This document shows, piece by piece, positions 25,780-34,769 of a stretch of DNA of 64,000 nt (the stretch's first letter is position 1; each line of letters starts with the position of its first letter). This DNA comes from Polynucleobacter sp. SHI8 (GTDB lineage Bacteria; Pseudomonadota; Gammaproteobacteria; Burkholderiales; Burkholderiaceae): positions 372,001 through 436,000 of the forward strand of contig NZ_AP027204.1 in NCBI RefSeq assembly GCF_027944005.1, in the 5' to 3' direction. Below the pieces are notes generated by a model. The model searched no databases. It worked only from the letters and a program-made list of their open reading frames with translations, and had not been told where the DNA came from. A program made the translations under genes and the position numbers.

Positions 25780-26763
25780 ATGCACCAAGGGTTAAGACTC
25801 ATTTGTGGTTTACTCAGCTTATCATTTGCTGTTAGTGCTTTGCCTGTGCAAGCGGCAGATAATACGTATCCAAATCGTCCGATTAAAGTTATTGTGCCAT
25901 TTCCACCGGGAGGCCCTACAGACAACTACGCTAGATTGATTGCTAGCAAAATGCAGGAAGATTTTAAACAACCAGTCATTGTCGAAAATCGTGCAGGTGG
26001 TACAGGAGCGCCCGGTACCTTAGCCGTCATGAATGCACCAGCGGATGGTTATACATTATTGTTTACTTCCAATAGTGCGCACTTAATTGGACCATTATTA
26101 AAAAGCCCAGTTCCCTATGATTCGGTGAAAGACTTTACACCCTTATCGATGGTTATTAAATACCCCATGTATTTGTTAGTAAATCCCGCATTACCCGCAA
26201 AAACGATTCCGGAATTTATTCAATATGCAAAAAATAAATCGAATCAACTTAATTATTCCAGTGTGGGTATTGGGAGTGGTGGACACTTAGCTTGTGAGCT
26301 ATTTAATATTGCTGCAGGGACTAATGTCGTGCATGTGCCTTATAAAGGGGCTGCCCCTGCCCAAGCTGCGCTGATTGGTGGTGAAACACAAATGTTTTGC
26401 GATAGCGTTGGTAATTCTCAGGGAATGGTGAATGCTGGAAAAATGCGCGGTTTAGCACTCTTTGCTGATAAAAGATCCAGTGTCGTTCCTGATGTTCCTA
26501 CCATGGGTGAAATGGGCTTGCCAGGACTTGCCGCCTATATTTGGTTAGGAATGCTTGCACCGCCGAACTTACCAAATGACATCCAAAACAAATTAACCAA
26601 TGAACTCGTCAAAATTATGGCAATGCCTGAAGTTTCTGCATTTGCTCTGAAAGGCGGTAACGATATTGTTGCTAATACCTCAGCCCAGTTTGGTCAAATG
26701 ATGCGTGATGAAAAAGAGATTTGGTTAAAAGTGATACGAGAAAAAAATATCAAAGCAGAATAA
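25780..26763 (+). CDS. Bug family TTT solute-binding protein
   Basis: A 327-residue secreted protein, signal peptide ending SALPVQAAD, with GGGGG-rich ribosome site just before ATG 25780. Loops: VPFPPGGPTDNYAR, ENRAGGTGAPGTLA, PADGYT, YDSVKDFTPL, HVPYKGAAPAQAALIGGET. The usual acidic residue after the PYKG loop is replaced by an AAL segment. It lies between the gentisate-type dioxygenase and a TPP enzyme on the same strand, which suggests an aromatic or keto-acid ligand. Confidence 0.95.
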   Translation: MHQGLRLICGLLSLSFAVSALPVQAADNTYPNRPIKVIVPFPPGGPTDNYARLIASKMQEDFKQPVIVENRAGGTGAPGTLAVMNAPADGYTLLFTSNSAHLIGPLLKSPVPYDSVKDFTPLSMVIKYPMYLLVNPALPAKTIPEFIQYAKNKSNQLNYSSVGIGSGGHLACELFNIAAGTNVVHVPYKGAAPAQAALIGGETQMFCDSVGNSQGMVNAGKMRGLALFADKRSSVVPDVPTMGEMGLPGLAAYIWLGMLAPPNLPNDIQNKLTNELVKIMAMPEVSAFALKGGNDIVANTSAQFGQMMRDEKEIWLKVIREKNIKAE

Positions 26764-26812
26764 AATTGTCAGCAATTACAATGTTGTAAATAACAACTTA
26801 AGAATAAAAACA

Positions 26813-28459
26813 ATGACAACCATCCACGGCGGAAAAATTTTAGCCAATTCCTTAGCTCGTCAACAGGTAGAGTATGCATTTGGCGTTCCTGGCGAAAGTT
26901 ATTTAGCCTTATTAGATGGTTTGCTAGAACATGAAAAAACCCTACAATTTATTACCTGTCGTCAAGAAGGTGGCGCTGCTTATATGGCTGAGGCGTATGC
27001 CAAGCTAACAGGTAAAGTGGGTGTTTTGATGGTAACGCGTGGACCAGGAGCATCAAATGCCATGGTGGGATTGCATACCGCCTATCAAGATAGCACACCG
27101 ATGGTAGTACTTGTTGGTCAAGTAGGTACAGATATGGCAGAGCGGGAGGCGTTCCAGGAAGTCGATTTAAGAAAAATGTTTTCTGAATGTGCCAAATGGG
27201 TGGGAAGTATTGATCGCGTAGACCGTATTGATGAATATATTTCTAGAGCATTTCATATGGCACAGGCAGGACGTAAAGGCCCCGTTGTCCTTGCTCTTCC
27301 GGAAGACATTTTATTTGCCCAAGGAGAGGATAAGCCTACTTTGCCAGCACATATTGTGCAACCGGGTTTAAATCCTTTAGTGTTTGCACAAGCCATGAGT
27401 GCCTTTGATGAAGCGACACAGCCAATGATCATTATTGGTGGTAGTTCATGGGGTGCAAATACGTGTCAACAACTACAACAATGGGCAGAGAAAAATCATG
27501 TACCAGTGGCGACATCATTTCGGTATCAAGATTTAATTGATAATCAAAGCCTAGCTTATGCAGGATTTTTAGGCTTAGGTGCCAATCAAAAATTAATTGA
27601 TCGTTGTAAGCAAGCTGATGTGGTGATGGTCATTGGCGATCGATTAGGTGAGATCACCACGATGGGCTATACCCTATTTGATGTGCCACACCCAAAGCAA
27701 ACCTTGATTCATGTTCATCCAGGCGCTGAAGAACTTGGTAAAGTATACCGCCCTAGCTATGCCCTTAACTGCTCCCCCAAGTTATTTGTAGAAGCTCTCA
27801 CACACAATACTCAGCACTTGAAAGTTGATAAGTTATATCATCAACAAGCCAGGCAAGATCAAGTTAACTTTATGCAACCCGTTCCGATTATCGGGGATAT
27901 TCAACTTGCAAACATCTTTGCGGAACTACCAAAATACATTCCTAGAAATGCCATTTTGACCAATGGAGCGGGTAATTTTTCGACATGGTTACATCGGTTT
28001 TATCCGTATGGCGGATTTCGGACTCAATTGGCACCTGCCAATGGTTCAATGGGTTACGGTTTACCTGCTGCAATCGCCGCAAAATTAATTCATCCGGAAC
28101 GAGTCGTGATTGGTGTGACGGGTGACGGTGATTTCATGATGAATTGCCAAGAGTTGGCAACTGCCATGAAATATCACATTAAGCCCATCATATTGATATT
28201 GAACAACGGCATGTATGGCACGATCAGAATGCATCAAGAGCGTGAGTTTAAATCACGCGTATCGGGAACCTATCTCACCAATCCAGATTTTGTGATGCTT
28301 GCCAATAGTTTTGGTATGCCAGGTTATCGTGTTCAGACAACAGGTACATTTTTTGAGGCTTTACAAGAAGCTATCAAGAATGACCTTGGTGCTGTCATTG
28401 AGTTGGTTACCGAACCAGAGGCAATCACACCCACCAAGAAACTTTCAGAACTGTCGTAG
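26813..28459 (+). CDS. TPP-dependent enzyme, acetolactate synthase large-subunit-like
   Basis: A 548-residue single-chain ThDP enzyme with the three usual domains. The activating Glu is in CRQEGGAAYMAEAYAK (residue 52), and the Mg/ThDP motif GDGDF is at 437-441 with LNNGMYGTI downstream. It is near-full length for acetolactate synthase or benzoylformate-decarboxylase-type enzymes. No regulatory small subunit follows, so a catabolic carboligase or decarboxylase role is more likely than valine/isoleucine synthesis. It ends 2 bp from the convergent Bug gene. Confidence 0.88.
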   Translation: MTTIHGGKILANSLARQQVEYAFGVPGESYLALLDGLLEHEKTLQFITCRQEGGAAYMAEAYAKLTGKVGVLMVTRGPGASNAMVGLHTAYQDSTPMVVLVGQVGTDMAEREAFQEVDLRKMFSECAKWVGSIDRVDRIDEYISRAFHMAQAGRKGPVVLALPEDILFAQGEDKPTLPAHIVQPGLNPLVFAQAMSAFDEATQPMIIIGGSSWGANTCQQLQQWAEKNHVPVATSFRYQDLIDNQSLAYAGFLGLGANQKLIDRCKQADVVMVIGDRLGEITTMGYTLFDVPHPKQTLIHVHPGAEELGKVYRPSYALNCSPKLFVEALTHNTQHLKVDKLYHQQARQDQVNFMQPVPIIGDIQLANIFAELPKYIPRNAILTNGAGNFSTWLHRFYPYGGFRTQLAPANGSMGYGLPAAIAAKLIHPERVVIGVTGDGDFMMNCQELATAMKYHIKPIILILNNGMYGTIRMHQEREFKSRVSGTYLTNPDFVMLANSFGMPGYRVQTTGTFFEALQEAIKNDLGAVIELVTEPEAITPTKKLSELS

Positions 28460-28460
28460 T

Positions 28461-29465
28461 CTAATCGACTTTAGCCCCAGAGTCTTTCACCACTTTGGTC
28501 CATTTAGCGATTTCTTTTTTAATGTATTCGCCAAATTGTTCATTGGTATTTCCAATAGGTTCAGCACCGATAGCTGAGAGTTGTTCTTTGACAGCAGGAC
28601 TTCTGACAGCATTGATGATCACATCACTAATTTTTGCAGCGATATCAGGCGGTGTTTTTGCTGGAATGACAATACCGAACCATGAAGTGGCTTCATAGCC
28701 GGGAAGATCAGCGGCTTCTGCAATGGTTGGTAGGTCTGGAAAAAGAGGAGAGCGCTTGGCACTCGTTACTGCGATTGCTTTTAATTTACCGGCACGAATA
28801 AAATTAATACTAGAAGGTAAATTGTCGAACATGATATCTGTGTTGCCTGCAATTAAATCAGTTAGTGCTGGTGGGCTACCTTTATAAGGAAGATGGACCA
28901 TATAGGTTTTTGTCATTGACTTAAATAATTCCCCAGCCATATGGATGGATGTGCCACTGCCGCTAGAAGCCATATTGATTTTTCCGGGGTTGGCTCGAGC
29001 GTAGGTAATTAAATCTTTAACCGTATTAATTTTATTTTTTTCTGCAAAGGCAACATTAAGAACAAGAACGTTAGGTAACTCAGCGACTAGAGTAACCGGT
29101 AGGAAGTCCTTGACTGGATCAAAAGGTAATTTATTCGTACCTTGTGTATAGAGAGGTTGATTGATGCCATGGGTTCCAACAGAAGCCATTAGCCAGGTAT
29201 ATCCATCAGGATTGGATTTAGCAACATAATCTGCTCCGATATTGGCTCCTGCTCCGGGCTTGTTTTCGATAATGACATTCCACCCAGCACTTTTTGTAAT
29301 TTCTGCGGCAACAGGTCGTGCGATATTGTCAGTAGCTCCACCTGCTGGAAATGGCACAATATATTTGATAGGATGGTTAGGAAAATTTTGCGCCAAGGAG
29401 AAGTTTGTAAAACCCATGCTCCATAAGCAAGAAATCAAAAGCAAGGATATTTTTGAAATTTTCAT
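28461..29465 (-). CDS. Bug family TTT solute-binding protein
   Basis: The ATG at 29465 sits 5 bp after GGAG; an ATG at 29480 lies upstream of that site and is rejected. The 334-residue protein has signal peptide MKISKISLLLISCLW...NFSLAQ. Loops: VPFPAGGATDNIAR, ENKPGAGANIGADY, NPDGYTW, FDPVKDFLPV, HLPYKGSPPALTDLIAGNTD. It carries an insertion around GTNKLPFD compared with its relatives. It is a single-gene unit, isolated upstream by a hairpin terminator and meeting the TPP gene tail to tail. Confidence 0.95.
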   Translation of the reverse strand: MKISKISLLLISCLWSMGFTNFSLAQNFPNHPIKYIVPFPAGGATDNIARPVAAEITKSAGWNVIIENKPGAGANIGADYVAKSNPDGYTWLMASVGTHGINQPLYTQGTNKLPFDPVKDFLPVTLVAELPNVLVLNVAFAEKNKINTVKDLITYARANPGKINMASSGSGTSIHMAGELFKSMTKTYMVHLPYKGSPPALTDLIAGNTDIMFDNLPSSINFIRAGKLKAIAVTSAKRSPLFPDLPTIAEAADLPGYEATSWFGIVIPAKTPPDIAAKISDVIINAVRSPAVKEQLSAIGAEPIGNTNEQFGEYIKKEIAKWTKVVKDSGAKVD

Positions 29466-29530
29466 TTTGTCTCCATTCATTGAATGAAAATTAGTTTACG
29501 TGATATTTTCAGTAGATTCAAAACAAACTT

Positions 29531-29566
29531 GGTAAAAGCGTAGGGGATTTCGGGTAATCCCGTACG
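29531..29566 (-). terminator. Rho-independent terminator of the gamma-glutamyltransferase/hydrolase unit
   Basis: On the - strand an 11-bp stem (10 pairs, one G-G mismatch) spans 29566-29539 with a six-base loop and is followed by CTTTT. It is 19 bp after the hydrolase stop. The + strand side also has a T5 run, so it may work in both directions. Confidence 0.7.
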
Positions 29567-29585
29567 TTTTTCTTTATATCTATTT

Positions 29586-30407
29586 TTAAGCAAGCTTCCT
29601 CTTGAGCCATTGACTGATCAAGGTTGCGACCGCATCTTCTCGACCATTATAAAAATGGTCACAATTTTCAATAATGTTGACGTCACAATTTCCTGGGCTC
29701 GCAGCTTGATATTCCTCTGCAGGATAACGATGTTGATCTTCTTGATCGCCTCGAATTGCTAAAACTGGACAAGTAATTTGTGGTGCAAGGTCAATCGTGT
29801 TCGGAATGGAAACAAGGCGATCCAGATAACTTTCAGCACTAATAAGGTACCACCAGCCTGGAAGATTCATTAACTCACGCCCCTTGCCTTGAGCAACGAG
29901 TTCTTTTGCTTTTGCAGTAATTTGCTCAGCCTGATCCATGGCAAAGAGTTTTTCAGATCCCGCTTTGAGGTCCTGACCAACACCACCCCGTGGAGCAGAC
30001 ATTAAAACCATTGCCGGCGTCTTGCGATACTTTTCTGCATGAGCTACAGCGAGCATGCCGCCATTACTATGACCAATCAAAATTGGTTGATCAAATCCTT
30101 TTTGGGACAAAAATTGTCGGGCATAGTCGTTATCCGCAAAGGATTCTGCAATCGTTTGAAAAGCTCCACCAACTGGATCACGACTGGCGCGAGTTGACAA
30201 TATATCGTGCCCACGGCGATTAAAAGCGAAGAATGCGAAACCTGCTTCAGTCAAGTGTGGTGCAAGAAATTTTGCCCCGCCCGTATAGAAATTCATGGTG
30301 TTGCCATGAAAATATAAAGCAGCGCCTTTGATCTTTCCTTGAGGTTCATAGTACAAACCTTCGATAGGAATCGTGTCAGTTTCAATAGTGATTAATTCAG
30401 TACGCAT
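29586..30407 (-). CDS. Alpha/beta hydrolase (serine aminopeptidase S33-type)
   Basis: A 273-residue alpha/beta hydrolase with an intact elbow IGHSNGG (Ser114). YFHGNTMNF provides the oxyanion region, a lid-like segment spans about 140-180, IRGDQEDQHR carries the acid, and ENCDHFYNG carries the His. No signal peptide is seen. It lies 8 bp after the gamma-glutamyltransferase-family gene and should be co-transcribed. A serine esterase, thioesterase or amidase is likely; the substrate is not evident. Confidence 0.87.
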   Translation of the reverse strand: MRTELITIETDTIPIEGLYYEPQGKIKGAALYFHGNTMNFYTGGAKFLAPHLTEAGFAFFAFNRRGHDILSTRASRDPVGGAFQTIAESFADNDYARQFLSQKGFDQPILIGHSNGGMLAVAHAEKYRKTPAMVLMSAPRGGVGQDLKAGSEKLFAMDQAEQITAKAKELVAQGKGRELMNLPGWWYLISAESYLDRLVSIPNTIDLAPQITCPVLAIRGDQEDQHRYPAEEYQAASPGNCDVNIIENCDHFYNGREDAVATLISQWLKRKLA

Positions 30408-30415
30408 ATCATCTC

Positions 30416-32050
30416 CTAAAATCCTGCAGCAAGACCATCACGGCGTGAGTCACTCGCTGCAACATAGCCATCGTTTAAGTCGTCAGACTGACGCCAAATA
30501 AATTGACCGGATCCAAAATCCATATAAGGATCTTCAATACTTTTGAGTTCATGACCCAAGGCTTTGAGACCCGCAACAGTGTCTAGATTCAAGTTAGACT
30601 CAACGTCAAGGGTAAAGTCACGATTAACCTTCCAACGAGGTGCGTCACACGCACTTTGCGGTTGTTGTTGGTAACTCAACATACGCACCACCGTTTGTAA
30701 ATGACCTTGTGGTTGCATATCACCACCCATGACACCAAAACTCATTTGTGGAAAGGTTTTGCCATTCACTTGTTTGGTCATGAATGCAGGGATGATCGTG
30801 TGGAAAGGACGCTTACCGCCCGCTACGATATTGTCTGATTGACGATCAAGGGAGAAGCCAACCCCACGATTTTGCATGCTAATACCAAACTCTGGGACGA
30901 CAACACCAGAGCCAAAGCCCATGTAATTACTTTGGATAAACGAAACCATCATGCCTGAACTATCTGCAGTGGTGAGATACACAGTTCCACCAGATGGTGG
31001 TAAACCAAAATTAAAATGAGTCGCTTGATCAAGCTTAATTAATTTGGCACGTTCTTTTAAATAACCCGGATCTAACATCTCACTGGGTTTGACGCTCATA
31101 CTTTTTGGGTCAGCAACATATTGATACACATCAGCAAAGGCAAGTTTCATGGCTTCAATTTGTAGATGTTGGCTCAGAACACTATCAACGGGATAGTCTT
31201 CAAGATGGAGATTTTCTAAAATACCTAAAGCAATCAGGGCGCCAATACCTTGTCCATTGGGCGGTATTTCATGAATATCATAGCCCCGATAATTTGTGGA
31301 AATTAGATTAACCCAATCAGGACGATAGTTTTTAAGATCATTCAAAGACATGGATCCACCATGAGTTTTGGAGTGATTCACAATCGCGTGTGCAATTTCT
31401 CCTTCGTAATAATCCTGCACACCAAACTGACAAATTCGTTCAAAAGCCTTAGCCATATTAGAGGCAGTAAAACGTTCACCAATATGAGGTGCACGACCTT
31501 TAGGCATAAACATTTCTTTAAAGCCAGGTTGATTCTCAAGATCAGGAATACCCGCAGCCCATTTATGGGCAACAATTGGCGCAATCGCATGACCGCGGTT
31601 TGCAATATCGATAGCAGGAGCTAAGATGTCAGAAAAACTCAATTTCCCTAATTTTTCATGTAGAGCTCCCCAACCCGCGATTGCACCTTGAACGGTGACC
31701 GTATCCCAGCCACGCATAGGCCGTTTTGCTAAGCCATTTGTGTCGATACCGTATTTATTTTCGTAGTACTCCGGACTCCAAGCACTTGGTGCAGTACCAG
31801 AAGCATTGAGGCCATGGAGTTTTTCTCCATCCCAAATAATGGCAAACATATCACTCCCTAAGCCGTTGGACACTGGCTCGACAACCATCAGAACTGCCGC
31901 AGTAGCGATTGCTGCATCTACTGCATTACCGCCTTGCTGGAGGATTCTAAGGCCGGCTTGAGAGGCAAGAGGATGTGAAGTAGACGCAATATTTCTCGCA
32001 AATACTGGAATACGCGTGGTAGGGTATGGATTATTCCAATGGAAGTTCAT
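30416..32050 (-). CDS. Gamma-glutamyltransferase (Ntn-hydrolase) family protein
   Basis: A 544-residue full-length member of the GGT family. The large-subunit hallmark GGNAVDAAIATAAVLMVVEP is at about residues 36-55, and the autocleavage site is in GGTVYLTTADSSGMMVSFIQ at about residue 355, where the Thr becomes the nucleophile. PPNGQGIGALIALGIL and FGVMGGDMQPQGH are also typical. No clear signal peptide is present, as in YwrD-like cytoplasmic or catabolic members. It could hydrolyse an amide or gamma-glutamylated substrate. The downstream hydrolase starts 8 bp later. Confidence 0.9.
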   Translation of the reverse strand: MNFHWNNPYPTTRIPVFARNIASTSHPLASQAGLRILQQGGNAVDAAIATAAVLMVVEPVSNGLGSDMFAIIWDGEKLHGLNASGTAPSAWSPEYYENKYGIDTNGLAKRPMRGWDTVTVQGAIAGWGALHEKLGKLSFSDILAPAIDIANRGHAIAPIVAHKWAAGIPDLENQPGFKEMFMPKGRAPHIGERFTASNMAKAFERICQFGVQDYYEGEIAHAIVNHSKTHGGSMSLNDLKNYRPDWVNLISTNYRGYDIHEIPPNGQGIGALIALGILENLHLEDYPVDSVLSQHLQIEAMKLAFADVYQYVADPKSMSVKPSEMLDPGYLKERAKLIKLDQATHFNFGLPPSGGTVYLTTADSSGMMVSFIQSNYMGFGSGVVVPEFGISMQNRGVGFSLDRQSDNIVAGGKRPFHTIIPAFMTKQVNGKTFPQMSFGVMGGDMQPQGHLQTVVRMLSYQQQPQSACDAPRWKVNRDFTLDVESNLNLDTVAGLKALGHELKSIEDPYMDFGSGQFIWRQSDDLNDGYVAASDSRRDGLAAGF

Positions 32051-32177
32051 GAAAATCCTTCAAAAGAGCTATTAATCGGCAACGATGTTTTAATCTTGAT
32101 TAATTTTAGCTCACGGCCAAAGATAGAACCAATAGTTCAAGAGTCGCTATACTTTCATTATATTAAAGGAGACATTC

Positions 32178-33155
32178 ATGCAAAGACGACAATTCATCAA
32201 CACCATTGCTGGGGGTGTGTTGATATCGACATTTCACCAAACATCATTAGCTAACACCAATACAGTCAAGGTCATTGTTTTTCCTGGGGCGCAAAATTTA
32301 TCGATGTGGGTAGCTCTTGAAAAGGGATTCTTTAAAGCAAAAGGAGTAGATGTACAACTTACCTATACGATGAACTCCACCGAATTAAGAGATGGTTTAG
32401 CGAATGGTAAATTTGATATTGCACATTCTGCAGTGGATAATTCTGTTGCGATTGTGGACTATAAAGAACAAGAGTCAGTTATTTTGATGGGTGGTGACTC
32501 AAGCTTAAACGAACTTTTTTATCAACCTGAATTAAAAACCTTACAAGATATTCGTGGCAAAGTATTAGTAGTTGATGCACCCAACACAGCCTATGCATTA
32601 CAGGTTAAAAAAGCTTTAGCACTAGCAGGTATTCCTGACACAGAATACAAATTAAATCCCGTAGGTCGCACAGCCCTTAGACTCGAGGCAATGAAAAATA
32701 ATAAAGAAAATGCCGCAGCACCTTTAAATCCACCATTTTCAATTCAAGCCAAACAAGCAGGTTTAAAAAGCATGGGAAGACTAGTTGATTTAGTGGGGGC
32801 GTATCAAGGGCAAGGGATGTTTGCTATGCGCCCATGGATTAATCAGAACGCTGAAGTGATTGAACGATATATTGCCGCTTGGATCTTGGCGGTACGTTGG
32901 TCATTAAATCCGGCGAATAAAAATGAAGCCATCGAAATCCTCACGAAAAATTTGAAGCTTGACCCAGTGATTATTGAGCAGTCCTATCAGTTGTTAGTTA
33001 CTCCAGGATTTGGCTTAGATAAGGATGCACAATTTTCACAAAAGGGATTTGATAACTTACTTTCTATCAGGACTGATTTTGGTAAGGGGCGTCCTTTAGA
33101 TGAAAAGAAACTTGTAGACTTGAAATACTATGAGCGCGCATTAAAGTCTTTGTAA
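32178..33155 (+). CDS. ABC-type NMT1/THI5-like solute-binding protein with Tat-type signal
   Basis: A 325-residue protein with AAAGGAGA before ATG 32178. The N-terminus MQRRQFINTIAGG has the twin Arg and Phe of a Tat signal, followed by a mild hydrophobic stretch ending TSLAN. The mature part resembles taurine/nitrate/thiamine-precursor binding proteins (LSMWVALEKGFFKAKGVDVQLTY, GKFDIAHSAVDNS). No ABC permease or ATPase is adjacent; the next gene is an alpha/beta hydrolase 8 bp on. The ligand cannot be read from sequence. Confidence 0.86.
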   Translation: MQRRQFINTIAGGVLISTFHQTSLANTNTVKVIVFPGAQNLSMWVALEKGFFKAKGVDVQLTYTMNSTELRDGLANGKFDIAHSAVDNSVAIVDYKEQESVILMGGDSSLNELFYQPELKTLQDIRGKVLVVDAPNTAYALQVKKALALAGIPDTEYKLNPVGRTALRLEAMKNNKENAAAPLNPPFSIQAKQAGLKSMGRLVDLVGAYQGQGMFAMRPWINQNAEVIERYIAAWILAVRWSLNPANKNEAIEILTKNLKLDPVIIEQSYQLLVTPGFGLDKDAQFSQKGFDNLLSIRTDFGKGRPLDEKKLVDLKYYERALKSL

Positions 33156-33163
33156 TTTAAAAA

Positions 33164-33997
33164 ATGATGTATACGGAAGCGTTTTGTAATCAGCAATACA
33201 ACCCTCGCATGAGTGTAAAAAACCATCTTGAAATCATGCAAGGTTGGCAACGAAAATCAGAATATGCGCGTGCGACTTGGGAGTGTCATTTAGATCTGGC
33301 TTATGGCCCAGATCAAGATGAGAAGCTTGATGTATTTATTGCATCTCAACCATATGCACCGTGTTTGATTTTTATACATGGTGGGTATTGGCGTGGTTCT
33401 GACAAGTCGGAATTCTCATTCATTGCTAAAGCATTTGCGAGGGCAGGTGCGACGGTCTTTCTACTCAATTATGGATTAGCACCTCGGGTGACATTAGAGA
33501 CGATTGTTTCTCAAGTGCAAAGAGGAGTGCAGTGGGTCTATGACAATGCACAACAATATGGCGGCAATGCAGAGCAACTATTTCTAACAGGACACTCTGC
33601 TGGAGGACATCTCACTGCAATGATGATGACAAAGTCTTGGGCAAATCAGCAGGACTCTATGATTAAAGGAGCTATCACTCTCAGTGGTTTATTTGATCTG
33701 GAGCCTTTAGTTCAGGCAAGTTTTTTAAACACGGTTTTGCAATTAGATATTTCAAGAGCGCAGCAACTCAGCCCCATTTACTATAGGCCATTCAACAATA
33801 TTCCTTTTTGGACATGTGTTGGGGCAGATGAATCAGCAGAGTTTCATCGTCAGAATGAGTTGATTGCAACATCATGGCCTGAGAACTTTCAAGGCGAGAT
33901 CAGCATGCCTGGATGTAATCATTTTGATTTGATGGATGCATTCGCTCAGACAGAATCAGGACTTCATCAAGCAACTTTGAAGATGCTTCAAATTTAG
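33164..33997 (+). CDS. Alpha/beta hydrolase, arylformamidase/BD-FAE esterase-like
   Basis: A 277-residue hydrolase of the HGG type: IHGGYWRGSDKSEF at about 71-84 provides the oxyanion hole, GHSAGGH carries Ser145, and CNHFDLMD gives the His. This layout matches bacterial kynurenine formamidase and related esterases. It follows the Tat-type binding protein by 8 bp, so it may hydrolyse the imported ligand. No other tryptophan-degradation genes are near, so formamidase activity is only one option. ATG 33164 is followed by a second ATG; no Shine-Dalgarno is visible. Confidence 0.85.
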   Translation: MMYTEAFCNQQYNPRMSVKNHLEIMQGWQRKSEYARATWECHLDLAYGPDQDEKLDVFIASQPYAPCLIFIHGGYWRGSDKSEFSFIAKAFARAGATVFLLNYGLAPRVTLETIVSQVQRGVQWVYDNAQQYGGNAEQLFLTGHSAGGHLTAMMMTKSWANQQDSMIKGAITLSGLFDLEPLVQASFLNTVLQLDISRAQQLSPIYYRPFNNIPFWTCVGADESAEFHRQNELIATSWPENFQGEISMPGCNHFDLMDAFAQTESGLHQATLKMLQI

Positions 33998-34094
33998 GTC
34001 AAGAAGTCAGAGTTTAAAAAAATCGCTCTAGTAATAACGTGTCATGAAGTTTTGTTAATGTAACTATTTTCATAGTTATAGTAGGTGAATTTTC

Positions 34095-34769
34095 ATGATA
34101 GAAAATATTTATTTAGTCCGACATGGCGAAAGTCTTGGCAACATTGATCAGTTGGCATATAAAACAACGCCAGATCATAATATTCCACTATCAGAAAAAG
34201 GTTTGCGACAAGCAACCGCAGCAGGTATTGCACTGCGCAATTGGATTGTTTTACCTGAAAACGAACCCCTCAGGATTTGGACTAGTCCCTATCAGCGAAC
34301 ACGTCAAACCACCGAACAAATTAGACAAGAGCTCATTGGTAAATTTCCGCAGTTACAAACTAGGGAGCATATCAATTTATGCGAACAGCAATTTGGATTG
34401 TTTGACGGTTTAACCGATGAGGAGATTAAAGAAAAATTTCCACATGAAGAAGCACATTATGCGTTTGCAGAAAAACATGGAGGTAAGTTTTGGGCAAGAA
34501 TGCCACTAGGTGAAAGTCGCTTTGACCTCGCGCTTCGAGTGCATGAAGCATTTGGGACCTTTCACCGGGACTCGGAGCGTTACAAGTTTAATAATCTCAT
34601 TATTGTTTGTCACGGCAATACACTAAGGGCATTTATCATGCGCTGGCTGCATTTACCCTATGAATGGTTTGATCAATTCCCCAATCCCGGTAATTGTGAT
34701 ATTTATCATATTCACTATAACCAATCAGGTAACGGGGAATATATTCATCGAACCCCAGAAGATATTTAA
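34095..34769 (+). CDS. Histidine phosphatase family protein (phosphoglycerate mutase-like)
   Basis: A 224-residue protein with the catalytic RHGES (residues 9-13), an Arg in WTSPYQRTRQT, a Glu in NLCEQQFG, and the second His in VCHGNTLRAF. This is the full catalytic set of the branch-1 histidine phosphatases. Substrates in the family range from sugar phosphates to nucleotides. It stands alone on the + strand and its last 4 bp overlap the stop region of the convergent CitE-like gene. Confidence 0.93.
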   Translation: MIENIYLVRHGESLGNIDQLAYKTTPDHNIPLSEKGLRQATAAGIALRNWIVLPENEPLRIWTSPYQRTRQTTEQIRQELIGKFPQLQTREHINLCEQQFGLFDGLTDEEIKEKFPHEEAHYAFAEKHGGKFWARMPLGESRFDLALRVHEAFGTFHRDSERYKFNNLIIVCHGNTLRAFIMRWLHLPYEWFDQFPNPGNCDIYHIHYNQSGNGEYIHRTPEDI

